Source: Marsupella aquatica (taxonomy: Eukaryota > Marchantiophyta). Taken from it: DNA of 64,000 nt. Positions within the stretch are counted from its first letter, which is position 1. Each line of letters starts with the position of its first letter. The stretch lies in contig OZ316896.1 of assembly GCA_973895155.1 (NCBI GenBank), positions 7,192,001-7,256,000 of the forward strand. Reading direction: 5' to 3'. Of the stretch, positions 8,832-19,300 are shown one piece after another. The notes beneath the pieces are model-generated. The model saw nothing but the letters and a program-made list of their open reading frames with translations. It made no database searches and was not told the DNA's origin. A program made the position numbers and the translations under genes.

Positions 8832-10920
8832 TAGCAAGTGAGCAAACTACTAGATGCTAGTGGCATGCCTTTGCTCCTTGGGGACACCATTCAGTTTACA
8901 GAGAGGGAGGTGAAGGTGCATCTTTCCCACATGCAACATGGGAAAGCTAAAGATCTGTTGGGCCTGAACTTGGAGCTTCTTTTGTGGGGAGGACCCTCTT
9001 TACTAACAAACTTGGTGCATGAGCTGAATCAAGCAATGGCTTTAGGTTTACCTAAAGCTTGGATGACCAGAAGAGTGGTGCCTATCTTCAAGGCAGGCAA
9101 CAAGGACGATGTGCACAACTACAAAACCATCATGGTAGGCAATACTTTTGCTAAAGTTTTGGGAGGACTACTTGAAGCCAGATTAAGCTCTTGGTTGGAG
9201 AGTGAGATGAAAAGGGCACCTTCACAAGCAGGTTTTAGGAGAGAATTCAGCACTATGGATCACATTCTCTGCTTGAGGGTGTTGTGTGAAAAGGCCAAAT
9301 CTCCACATAAACCATTATTTTGCTTGTTTGTGGACTTCTCCAAGGCCTTTGACAAAGTTTCCCGATCCAAGCTTTGGGATAGGATGGTGGAGTTGGAAGT
9401 GCCTGAAGAGCTCAGGTTGGCTGTTTCTAAATTGTACCAAGAAGTGCGCATCAAACTTTCAAAGGAAACCTCTGAAGAAATCTGGAGCACTCTTTGGGTG
9501 ATCCAAGGTTGTCCTCTCTCACCAACTCTCTTTGGCATCTTCATTGATCAGCTACACAACATTTTGGAGGAGCATGGTGGAGTTGGCACTCAATTGGGTA
9601 GGTTTGTCCTCCAACTTCTTATATTTGCAGATGATGTGGTCCTACTTGCTCATGCTCAAGAAGCTTTGCAAAGGCATCTCAATGCCTTGGAGGAGTTTTG
9701 TCAAGCAACAGGGATGGTAGTCAACCTCAAGAAGACCAAGTGTTTGGGCATTGGCACACGACAAAATCCAGAGCTCTACTTCCAAGGGAATCTGGTGGAA
9801 TTTGTGAGGACCTACAAATACCTTGGGGTGGAGTTCTCTCAAAACTTGAGTTGGGCCTCATGTGTAAAATCTAGGGCTGCCAATGGGTACAGAGCTTTTT
9901 ATGCATTCATGAACAAATGCAAAAGAGCTGGTCTACACACTTGGAGGTTAAGGAAACATCTATTTGGAGCTTTGGTGAAACCAGTCATTCTTTATGGAGC
10001 ACCAATTTGGGGAGCAGGTGTGTCTAAATCTGGGTGGCAACAGATTGAGGGGCTGCAAAAGCTATTTATTGAGATGGAGCTTGGGATCAAGTCACAAACC
10101 CCATATGCACTTACACTTGCAGAGGCAGGCTTGTTTCCTTTGGAGGTGGAGGCACTCTTCCACACACTCAAATACATCATGCGTGTAAGAGAGTTGGAGG
10201 AAAACAGATTTCCTTTTCATGCCTTGCGCTCATCTTCAGCTACAGGGTGGTATGCAGATGTGTGCAGGTGGGCCCATGCTTGGGATTTTCCTGAACATGA
10301 ATGGCCAACACACCCAACCAAGCTAGGAGCAAAACTTGAGCAAAAGGCTTTGCACAAACTTTGGCATGAACCTAGCCCACGGCAGCAATACTACATGAGA
10401 GATGTGAACCCCATGAAGAAATATCGAGAACAAGAATACTTATCTAGCACTATCTCAGTACAACTTAGACAACTTATTGCTCAGTATAGACTAAGCTCAC
10501 ACCACCTTGAAGTAGAAGAAGGGAGATGGAAGGATATTGACAGGAAAAAGAGGGTTTGTCAACTATGTGATAGCTCTAGTATAGAGAATGAATATCATGT
10601 ATTCATTGCTTGCAAGTTTTATGAGGGGGTTAGGATGGCATCTCAAATCTTGGTGAAAGATTTGTATGCATTGTTTGGTCTGCCCCCTCAGCAACTTGGA
10701 AGATATATCTTTGCGGTGGATAGGGAAAGGAGAATAGGTTTGGAAAATCTTTCAGGGCTCTCTAGGTCCATAGTTTCTTTGAGGACATAGTTGTCCTCTT
10801 CTGAGCAATCTCTTTTGGTTGCTCTTTTCTTTGATTGCATTGTACTTTACTTTTTGTGGCAGCTCCTTTGACTTTCATGGTCCCGGAGCTTATAATACAT
10901 TACCATTACCATTACCATTA
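8832..10920 (+). mobile_element. LINE L1, 5'-truncated non-LTR retrotransposon
   Basis: This is the longest LINE copy. It lacks the endonuclease ORF portion and starts within the region before RT. It ends with a noncoding 3' tail and an ATTACC-type hexamer repeat (10897-10920), not poly-A. Four other pieces in the window share this 3' end or internal parts. It interrupts family B on the left. The right neighbour is an unassigned 137-bp stretch before A2. The target duplication was not resolved. Confidence 0.85.
8838..10790 (+). CDS. LINE ORF2 fragment: reverse transcriptase with C-terminal zinc motif
   Basis: An open frame of 650 codons whose first codon is GTG; the true start is lost with the 5' truncation. 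RT blocks in order: AWMTRRVVPIFKAGNKDDVHNYK, SQAGFRREFSTMDHI, FVDFSKAFDKV, GCPLSPTLFGIF and the catalytic IFADDVVLL (near residue 265), followed by the thumb and a CxxC...HxxxxC zinc motif (CQLCDS...EYHVFIAC) near residue 585. This arrangement is usual for plant L1-type LINEs. The RT core carries no internal stop, which suggests a fairly recent insertion, but without the endonuclease it cannot be autonomous. Catalytic acidic residues are present in D-F-S-K-A-F-D and FADD. Confidence 0.85.
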   Translation: MSKLLDASGMPLLLGDTIQFTEREVKVHLSHMQHGKAKDLLGLNLELLLWGGPSLLTNLVHELNQAMALGLPKAWMTRRVVPIFKAGNKDDVHNYKTIMVGNTFAKVLGGLLEARLSSWLESEMKRAPSQAGFRREFSTMDHILCLRVLCEKAKSPHKPLFCLFVDFSKAFDKVSRSKLWDRMVELEVPEELRLAVSKLYQEVRIKLSKETSEEIWSTLWVIQGCPLSPTLFGIFIDQLHNILEEHGGVGTQLGRFVLQLLIFADDVVLLAHAQEALQRHLNALEEFCQATGMVVNLKKTKCLGIGTRQNPELYFQGNLVEFVRTYKYLGVEFSQNLSWASCVKSRAANGYRAFYAFMNKCKRAGLHTWRLRKHLFGALVKPVILYGAPIWGAGVSKSGWQQIEGLQKLFIEMELGIKSQTPYALTLAEAGLFPLEVEALFHTLKYIMRVRELEENRFPFHALRSSSATGWYADVCRWAHAWDFPEHEWPTHPTKLGAKLEQKALHKLWHEPSPRQQYYMRDVNPMKKYREQEYLSSTISVQLRQLIAQYRLSSHHLEVEEGRWKDIDRKKRVCQLCDSSSIENEYHVFIACKFYEGVRMASQILVKDLYALFGLPPQQLGRYIFAVDRERRIGLENLSGLSRSIVSLRT

Positions 10921-11057
10921 CTCCAACTGATGCTCCTTGAGATAGTCCGCGTGGTCTCGTTTCTTGATCGCTAGCAGAGGAGGGGCCCAAAATCCCAAGG
11001 GTCAAGGAGCTATATATCAACGAGGAGGGGTCCAAAATCCCAAGGCTGTAAGGGTCA
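10921..11057. other. Unassigned junction with short internal duplication
   Basis: No gene seen. It contains two near-copies (about 10975-11012 and 11021-11060) of a GAGGAGGGG-CCAAAATCCCAAGG block followed by GTCAAGGA. It separates the LINE tail from the start of recognisable family A gag. Confidence 0.4.
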
Positions 11058-14000
11058 AGGAACAATTCGGGAGAAATGTATCCTCGGATTATTCAGAATC
11101 CGTCAGTACCTCCTAGGCCGAATGTGCAAAGATTTGCGGCATGTTATAATTGTGGTCAACCTGGCCATTTTGCTAGAGAATGCCCGAATGCATGCAAACG
11201 AGGTGATGGACAACCAGCTCAGCTATGTATGGGATGCCAACAGGAGGGTCACATGCTAGGACAATGTCCTACTTGGTTGGCAGGACTTGCCGCAAATCAT
11301 AAGCTCTTACCGGTCAAGGTCTTGCCTCCGGGTACTACCCCAGGAGGAGTTCAAATCAACCACAGAGGATTTGGATCATAATTGCTACCGGGTCTCTACT
11401 CGATCCACCAGAAGGAAGGAAAGGTGGGATGGGCTGGCCAAAAATAAAGGGAAGGTTAAAGAAGAAAAGATTGACTCTTTGTCAACATCAACAGAAGGAG
11501 AAGGAAGGGCGCCGACAACACAGGTAAGCCATGAGCCCACCAGTGAGCCCAATCCTTCACAGGACAGCGACTTCAATCAAGACCACCCTAAGTTGTTTTA
11601 CCCCTCTATTACGGCTAGTGTTAAGGAACAACTGCGAGAATTGGAAACCCTGGAGAATACCGAAGCCATAGCCAAGGATGTGAAACGAGCAAAAGTGTTG
11701 TTTGCTTTGGAGGATCCAAGGGCTATGGAAACTAGCGTGAAAAAACAGGCCAAAGCCAATACAAAGACACCGGCAGAAGAGAAGCCGATAGTCCCCAATG
11801 ACTTGGCTAAAGATGTACTAGAATCTAGAGTCTCGGCAACAGTAGGTCAACTATTGAAAAATAGCCCGTACTTCCGGAAGCAGTTAAGGAAAGCCATTCT
11901 TGGCAAGCCGAGATTACCCAAGGTAGCAACCAGATCCGACGTGCTGATGATAGAAGAAGATCAAGGAGCCCCAGCATTACCATTAATGATTCAAGGAGAA
12001 ATATTACTAAGGGTACCCATCGATGGAGGATCAGGGGTATGTATTATGATTGATTCAACAGCAAAAGGATGGGGACTAACGCCGGAGATGACTGGAAGAG
12101 TGTTGAACATGGCCAATGGGTATCAGGTCATTCCCACGGGAGTGTTAACCGGCATCAAGACTGAGATAGGAGGGATCTTCTTTAGCATTAACTATGTAGT
12201 AATGAAGCCGGTAAACCCTACGTCATTTCGGCTATTGATTGGCAGGCCATGGCTGTATCTAGCCAAGGTAATAGAAGATTCGGGGAAGAAGGAGTTCACT
12301 TTTGGAACCCCCGCTATCACGGTATCTTGGGACACCAAGGATGACCGTAGGAGAAGCATCAGGGAGGTAGACGGGTATGACAGTGGACTGGAGTCAGTAG
12401 ATGAGGTACGTTGGCTAGAATGCCTCACTAACCTGACCGAAGAAAGTATCTTTGGACCAGAAGTATCCCCCAGCGGACTATGGCAAGAACCTATGGAGAG
12501 TGGCTTGGAGGAATGTGAAGACAAAACCGAGGACTGCTTTGCCATAGAGTCCACCTTTTTAGCTTCAATTCCGGAGGAAGCACAAAAAGTGGACCAATTG
12601 GATGAAACGGCTAAGTGGGGAGCAGCAACCGAGCCAGTGGATTTTCCTCAAGCGTTGTGGCAGAGCCGGCAGGATCCACAATGCCGTCTATCATCGGCAA
12701 TAAATTAAATACCAAGGAATCGGCATACAAGCCGATTACGAGGGTAGAACGAATTGAGGCCCTATTAGAAGCCGGAAGAGCACAGCGACCTGACCCTCAG
12801 GAGGTAGGAATGGATGAGATACACAGAAACAAGCCAGAGCCAAGGCCGGAAGGGAAGCCGACCACCAATTCAAAACCGAATAGTCCGGCAAGGGGACACT
12901 CTGCGGATAACCAGGGAGAAACCGACTCGGCTAGTACGGCCGAGATTCCAGTTTATGGAGGTATGAGACTGGAGAGGCTGGAAGCCGAATTGGACCCAAA
13001 CTTGAAGAAGCAGATTAATATGATCCAAGCACGGCAATACCGAAAGCTCGACTTAGGAGAAGGAAGGGAACTGAACTTAGGACAGGACCTAGCACCTGAG
13101 CTTGAGAAAGAAATCAGTGAATTACTGTTTGAATTTCAGGATGTGTTCGCATGGAGTCACCAAGACTTGAAGGGAGTAGACCCAAAATTAGGAGAACATC
13201 AAATTGATCTCATGTTAGGGGCCAATCATTTCGACAACCAATTCGAAGGATGAACCCTAAGTATTCCATGGTCAAAACTGAAATTGACAAACTAGTGGAA
13301 GCCGGATTCATCACTCCAGTCCTACATTCAGACTGGGTGTCTCCAATTGTGATAGTTCCCAAGAAAGCTGGACCCGATGGTAAACCCAAGATCCGGGTTT
13401 GTCAGGATTACAAGAAGTTGAATGAGGCTACGTTAAAGGACCATTTTCCTTTACCCTTTACTGATATGGTACTAGACATGGTAGCCGATCATGAATTATA
13501 CTCATTCATGGATGGGTACTCTGGAGGACCAAATCAAGACGGCCTTCATCATGGAATGGGGGATCTATGTCTTCAATCGTATGCCGTTTGGACTCTGTAA
13601 CGCACTAGCTATGTTCCAATGATTATTGGTGAACATTTTCCATGACTACTTGAGAAAGTTCACGGAAATCTTCATCGATGACTTTGCAGTATTTGGGAAA
13701 GCATCGAAACATGCTAAATACCTAAGGAAGACCTTCATGAGATGCAGAGAGGTAGGTCTCAAGTTACACCCAGATAAATGTTTCTTTGGAGTAATAGAGG
13801 GTGTACTGCTAGGGCACAAAGTATCGAAGAAGGGCATTGAGATTGACAAGGGTAAGCTAGCAGTATGGCTTGATATCATGCAACCTAAAAACATAAAGGA
13901 TGTGAGATCCTTCTTGGGGTGCATTGGGTATTATCACCGGTTCATCAAGGATTTTTCCAAGCTAGCTTTACCATTAACCAACATGCTCAAGGCAAGCGCA

Positions 14001-14995
14001 GACTTTGAACCCAGAGCAGAAAGAGTAATAGCTGTGGTGGAATTAAAGCAAAAGTTAGTGGAGGCCCCAGTCATGATAGCACCAGACTGGAACAAGGATT
14101 TTCATGTCTTCATAGATGTCTCAGGCTTCTGTATCGGCTCAGTACCAAGTCAGCTAGATGAGAAAGGAAGGGACCATCCCATATACTTTACAAGCTGCCA
14201 GCTTGCCGATGCCGAACGGAACTACTCCACCACAGAAAGAGAAGCTTTAGGAGTCATTTATTCATGTAAAAAGTTTAGGCATTATTTTCTAGGGTCTGAA
14301 TGATATAATTAATCGTTTAAATGAGCAGTATTTAGTTAGACATACACCTACTACTCCTTACCACCCAAAGGCAAATGGGTTGACAGAACAAGCCAATGGG
14401 ATTATAGGAAAAATATTAAACAAGACTGTAGCTCAGAACAAACTCGATTGGGATGATAAATTGTTTGCTGCTATTTTTGCTTACAATTTAGCCTATAAAT
14501 CCACTACCGGTCATACACTCTTTTTCTTAACCTTTGGGCAGGAAGCTCTGGTACCCATGAAACTTGAGATACCTACATTTCAAATTACAATTGAGGAAAG
14601 AGTCTCTGAGGAGGAAAGCCTAAAGGAGCGAGAATATAGATTAGAAGCTTTAGAAGAAGCAAAAATGATTTCAGCCGAGAGAGTAGAATATAGACAGAAT
14701 ACCATGAAGCAGCAGTATGATAAAAGATTGAAACCAGTTAGTATCCACACAGGAGACTTGTATTACTTTATGATAGTAGGTATAGTAGGTTCCCAGGTAA
14801 ACTTTACACTCGTTGGTTAGGACCCTTCAGGGTAAACATGAAGTTCTCCAATGGCTCCGTGCAATTGGCCAACATTACTGGAGAAATATACCCAGTTCGC
14901 ATTCATTACGACCGTCTCAAGAAATACTATATGGACAAAGATGAAGTTGTTCGCGAGGACGCTTCACAATTAAGTGGGGAGCTATGTGATGCCTA
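11058..14995 (+). pseudogene. Family A gag-pol (copy A2), broken
   Basis: Order: gag C-terminus with the zinc knuckles CYNCGQPGHFAREC and CMGCQQEGHMLGQC (11125-11270); aspartic protease around 11970-12330 with IDGGSG and LLIGRPWL; RT from about 13200 to 13700 with KIRVCQDYKKLNEA, FPLPFTDM, FMDGYSG and FIDDF; RNase H to 14300; integrase C-terminal part from 14310. Frameshifts lie near 11330, 12615 and 13250. A deletion of about 27 bp removes the NQIRIRQ block near 13525. A deletion of about 860 bp at about 14297 removes the integrase zinc finger and most of its catalytic core. The RT style is that of non-chromovirus Athila/Tat elements. It cannot encode a working polyprotein. Confidence 0.85.
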
Positions 14996-15104
14996 GCCAG
15001 GAATCATTAGGCCAGTTAAAATAGTAAAATCAGGAGTGTACCCTAGGAAACACCTAAGTAGTATAGTAACAAAAACAGGGAAATATAAACAATTAAGGGT
15101 GACT

Positions 15105-15271
15105 ATGGAACCCGAACCGAGGCCGAAAGTAAGGACGTCGGGGGAGGGAACACGATTAGGGCTAGGGCGCGCTAAGTACCGGCGGCTATGGGTAACCAAT
15201 GGGAAGGAAGACCAGCCAAGGGGGGGTAAGGACCGATCGCAAGGAATGGCGGCTCATTTGCAAGCACGAGC
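15105..15271 (+). pseudogene. ORF3 N-terminus, copy A2 (part 1)
   Basis: Starts MEPEPRPKVRTSGEGTRLGLGRAK, matching the N-termini at 26111 and 53514. It is interrupted after GCACGAGC by the family C unit. The rest resumes at 19301. The start ATG follows a conserved leader of about 110 bp after the pol stop, so ORF3 is a separate ORF, not a continuation of pol. Confidence 0.7.
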
Positions 15272-16169
15272 TGTCACGTCGTAGGCTTCGGCCTTAACTC
15301 AGACTTCAGCTTAGACGGGCACATCCCTCGTAAATCTGAGGGTTTGGGCAGGAAGGGAAGCACGTAATGCACCTTATTCTCGTAAACTAGCGCTAAGTGC
15401 GCATACTGCTAAATACAGACACCTCCTAGGTATGGTTTGTGTTCCGCCGCCGGAACGTACCTTAGTCGATAGCAAGATCGACCCCGGCTTAAGGGCTTCT
15501 AAGCCTTCGTGCTGTCCGCCTTCGATCCGGATTCGATGATACAGGTCCTCAACCCGTGCTCGCAACCACTTACCCGCAGGCTGCACCCTGTGCACGTCTC
15601 GGGTAGTGCGTTCGGCCCGGCGCTGCCACCCATATACGAGAAACCCACACACATATGCGCACACATGCATACAATCTCGATTTACACGAAGGAAAAATGA
15701 TGGGAAAGGATTTTACTACAAAGGGAACATATGCGTACACTTAGTTGACACGACAGCCCTGGAATGCACAGGTTCAAGGCCAAGAGTGCACACTACAACG
15801 GAGCCCGGCTCCGCACTCGCCCAGCGAGCTTAGTCCTACCCCCTCCCCTTGGTACTCTGTCATTCCCAGAGGTCGGGACTCCCCGCATGTCCCGCGGATG
15901 TCCGACTCTGAAACTAAAACCCCCCCTTGCCTCTACCGAGGGGTGCACTAAATACTAAGAGCCAAGGAACGGGGCGTCCTCCTGCCGAAGATCCGCTGAC
16001 CAAGGTCCTAACTAAGCTGACAGTCAGGCCGGAAAACGGCTGTGTCTTATTAGAAGATCCTAATCTACGCAGGCTGGACAGCAGGGCAGCGCTGCTGTAC
16101 CTAAGGCAGGTGCCTGTCCCAAGAGCCTGACTAAGCCAATCCTAATCCTAATCTATTCCTACTCCGCCG
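15272..16169 (-). repeat. Family C 3' LTR-like region (C1)
   Basis: About 898 bp from the ORF stop to the unit end. It carries the hairpin TTCCG-GCGG-CGGAA (read on the minus strand, 15442-15455), followed by AAACCATACCTA, and an upstream GGCTT/AAGCC hairpin near 15500. Both are shared with families A and B. It matches 39223-40117 in copy C2. Confidence 0.6.
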
Positions 16170-18825
16170 CTAATACCTGGCACGCTTGCCAGAGCCGCCC
16201 GAATGGGAACGGCCATCCCGCTGCCTTCGAAGCCTGTCATTGTCCGCTTTGAGGAGCTGGACCTGGTCTAGCAGAGATTCGTTCTCTCGCCTCGCCGCGT
16301 CCGTCTCCTCTGCTGCCTCCTGACATGCCTCCTCCAGCTGCTGGGCATCGCTCGTCAGTTTACTCGCCAGCTGGTCCTGCTTCTCGGCCTCGGTTTGGAG
16401 CCGCGCCATCTCGGCCTGCAGCGTGGCTATCTCCGTTGCGTCCCGCTGGGCTCGCTCCTCGGCCTCCTCCAGGTCTTTCTGCCAGGTGACAGCTTGTTTC
16501 TTCAAACTGTCAATCTGGTTCCGGAGTCGTGTAATCTCGGCCTCGTTCCCAGCTTTGGCCTGTTCGGCTAGGGCGGTAAGAGCGTACGCCTTTGCTAACA
16601 ACTCATCGGCGGCTGCAACCTTGGGTCGTAGTTGCAGAAGCTCAGCCTCTTGAGCCGCCACTTCGTTCTTTAGGTACACGGACTCCACCCGGTACCGCTC
16701 TATCCTCTGAAGGGCCTCCGACTGGGCCCGACCTGCCTTTACGGCGGCAACCAACTCCTGATTGAAGAAACAGGCTACCTTCCGGGCCATGAACTCCCCG
16801 GTATCCCGGGCAATTTGATGAGAGAAATCTCCTAGAAGCCCGTTCAGAAACGTACCCTGTACGAAGAGTTCTGGGTGGTCCAAGTTGTGCCTGTCCGGAT
16901 TTGGGCACGGGCAGACATCAACACGCGCAGGGGCCGGGGCAGTGACGTCCAGCCCTGGGGACATAACGTTGGAAGGGGCTGGAGTGTCCTCCTGCAGCGA
17001 TGTCCGGTTCTCCGGAATTGCCACCGGCGGGTCCTTGGGAGACCCGGGTTCGGGTAAGACCTCTGCCGTACCAACTTCTGTACTTAGCCTGGCTAGTTGG
17101 GTCGCATCAACGGTTGCGATGACCGACCCCTCCGGCGCCTCCTCGGTTACGATTACAGCTATTTGTGGAGGTGGGGTGGGTGAAGCTGGCGTGTCCACTG
17201 GACTTCGGGCCTCGGGTTGGGGCCGTCTCTCCAATGCCGGAAAAACCCACCTAGCTGGGACCAGCTTTGTAACGTTGATGCGGGGAAGGGTTCGTCGATC
17301 AAACCGGGCGTACCACTCAAGAATGATTTCGATGTGGCTAGCGAAATACGCTTTCCCGCCAATGTACAGCGTCTTCCTTCGCCGCTCCATCTCTTCATGG
17401 AATTTCTTAGCGAAGTACGACGCCCATTTCCTAGGTCGATAGTTCTCGACCTGGATGACCTGGGCGGCGGAGATCTCCCCCCGGGGTTCCATCATGTGGA
17501 GAGCGTACCTCTGGAACTCCAGCCGCTCAGCTATCTCGGGCATGAGGCAGGTCCTCATCACGAACCCGTTGTCCACTGATCCCTCTGAGGGAAAACTTGA
17601 AGATTGGTACTTGGCCCCCTTGCCCCCGGGAGCCCGTGATTCGACTCGATGGTCACCTTCGGGTAACCCGAAGATCATCTTGAGTCGTTCTTCTGTGAGG
17701 GACATATTCCTTCCCCGCAGCCGAGTCTGTTGACGTACGTCGTCATAATTCTTGATGAATTCTGTCATGTCCTCCCCGTAGTACCTGCAAGTGTTCCAGG
17801 GGAGAGAGGCGAGGTGCTCAAATCCCTGAGTCTTCAGGTACACCGCATGCTTGGGATGGAGGATGTTGCTGTGAACGTTTTCCCCCATGCGATGCATCGT
17901 TACCTTGGCTACGGCTACCGTGGCCAACGGTAACCCGGATGCACTGGCGGATTCCTTCCTCTTCTTTCCCCGTGACTGACTCGGGGAAGGTGATACTTCC
18001 CCATCCTCCCGATCGGGCCTGGGGAGTGCCACCGCGGTTGGTAACGGGCCCGGGGCGGCCACGGTCACCATGTTGTCTGCTGGGGCCGCTCCTGGGGTCA
18101 GAGCAGGGGGTGGGGACGATATAGTGTCGGCCCCCCGAGCGCTCACTAACCTTATTGGCCTCCCAAGTGTGAGGAAGGATCTGTGGGGTAGCCTCGTCGT
18201 CATCGCTAAGATCCACAGCGTTGATGACGGAGCGTACCTGTGCTGGCTGGGTGATAGGTGGTGGGGTTTGGCTAGGCCGCGGCTGAGGCTGAAGCTGAAG
18301 CTGAGGTTGCATGGGCACGGGTACGGGTACGGGTACGGGTCCGACTGAGTTGGTCATGTTGGTTGATGGCCGAGTTCCCATGAAGCTCTATAGGTGCTGG
18401 TAGAAGTTCTCCGAAGCGAGTGCGGACGCCCTTGTCGAACAGTTGGTACTGGACTCGCCGTTAATGACAGCCCGAACCTGGGCAGGGATGTGGTCGAAGT
18501 GATGTCGCTGCAGGTCAATTGTACCCGGGATATTGAAGACCTCGTCCGGAAGCCGAAGCAATGCTTCCCAGAACCCGATATATTTGTCTCCGTTGAAGAA
18601 GTACCCACATACCTCAGCTGGTCGGTAAAGCTCGCTCTGAGACGGGTAGTCAAAGTTAAGGACGTAGTGGTGTCGTCCTGCTAGGCGGATGGCTCTCTCG
18701 TATTCGTGTTCGATCTCGTATTGGCGCGGGTTGGCGTGTTTCAATGAATCGGCCAAGTGCCTTCCGGTAGATAGGAACTGCGTCCAGAATTGAATGGCCG
18801 AGCTGGAGAGGATCGTGTGCGACAT
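16170..18825 (-). pseudogene. Family C ORF3-like protein (copy C1), nearly intact
   Basis: About 885 codons read from the ATG at 18825. N-terminal segment: SSSAIQFWTQFLSTGRHLADSL, comparable to QAAHFWGCLFERATEYIG in family A. Then a Pro/Gln linker with DLSDDDEATP; a basic GKKRKE stretch; a globular domain with NTCRYYGEDMTEF, LTEERLKMIFGLPEGD and DNGFVMRTC; a Pro/Val linker; and a coiled coil of about 250 residues ending in a basic tail (GSGKRARY). Damage: a CAG-to-TAG stop at 18388-18390 and one frameshift at about 18130-18200. No membrane segment. Function unknown; the architecture is shared with ORF3 of families A and B. Confidence 0.75.
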
Positions 18826-18926
18826 TCAGAGGAGATAGTAGTGGCGACCTAGAGAGAACGAGAGAGCTGGGGTCGAAGCTGGCGCGCGGACTGATGGACT
18901 GGTGCACTACAAAGGGTTGGCTCCCC

Positions 18927-18933
18927 TTTTATA
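18927..18933 (-). promoter_or_regulatory. TATA box of family C unit (C1)
   Basis: Minus-strand TATAAAA in the context AAATATAAAAGGGGAGCC, about 100 bp upstream of the ORF ATG at 18825. Copy C2 has the same element (TATAAAA at 42856-42862) at the same distance. Its conservation and placement support a Pol II promoter inside the unit. Confidence 0.6.
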
Positions 18934-19300
18934 TTTTGAGGGCTTGTCGATCCTCGACGTCTCCTCGACGCCCATAGGTTGAACCGCTCACGCTTGTGGT
19001 GTACCGGCCACTCCGCCGGTCTGAGTCAGCGTGTGTCAGTGGCCGCTTCCTTAAGTTCGTTATACGGACCCGAGGGAGGGGCCCCTCCACGCTCGTAACC
19101 CGGGTGTGCGAATAGCGACCCGCCGCCAGCCCGAACCTGAAGTCCCCCTTATTGCCTAATGATGTCCTACCCCTAATGATTACCTAAATACTGTCGTTAT
19201 GCTAATAATAGCGACCTAAGACCCTAAACCCTAATGCGCGTGCCGAGCGCAGTTAGACTGAATCACTCATTAACCGCCGTACCGGCGGCGTCACACGAGC

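Larger units (their letters stand above)
15272..19295 (-). mobile_element. Family C unit, copy C1: single-ORF mobile element with TG...CA ends
   Basis: A 4,024-bp insert in ORF3 of A2, bounded by TGTCACGTCG at 15272 and GGCGTCACA at 19295. The target duplication CGAGC is at 15267-15271 and 19296-19300. In its coding orientation it runs from 19295 to 15272: a promoter region with a TATA box, one long ORF, then an LTR-like 3' region of about 900 bp. No gag, protease, RT or integrase was found, and I could not find a direct repeat between its two ends. A second copy with the same end points is at 39223-43221. Confidence 0.75.

Noticed and set aside
16885-17442. 185-codon plus-strand open frame (also 40833-41390)
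   Set aside because: Complement of the family C ORF; no domain, low-complexity composition.
19215-19235. Telomere-like CCCTAAACCCTAA
   Set aside because: Less than two units; also a single short occurrence near 59217. Not an array.
15272-19295. Ordinary two-LTR element for family C
   Set aside because: I found neither TGTGACGCC near the 3' region start nor CGACGTGACA near the 5' region end, so no direct terminal repeat was visible by eye.
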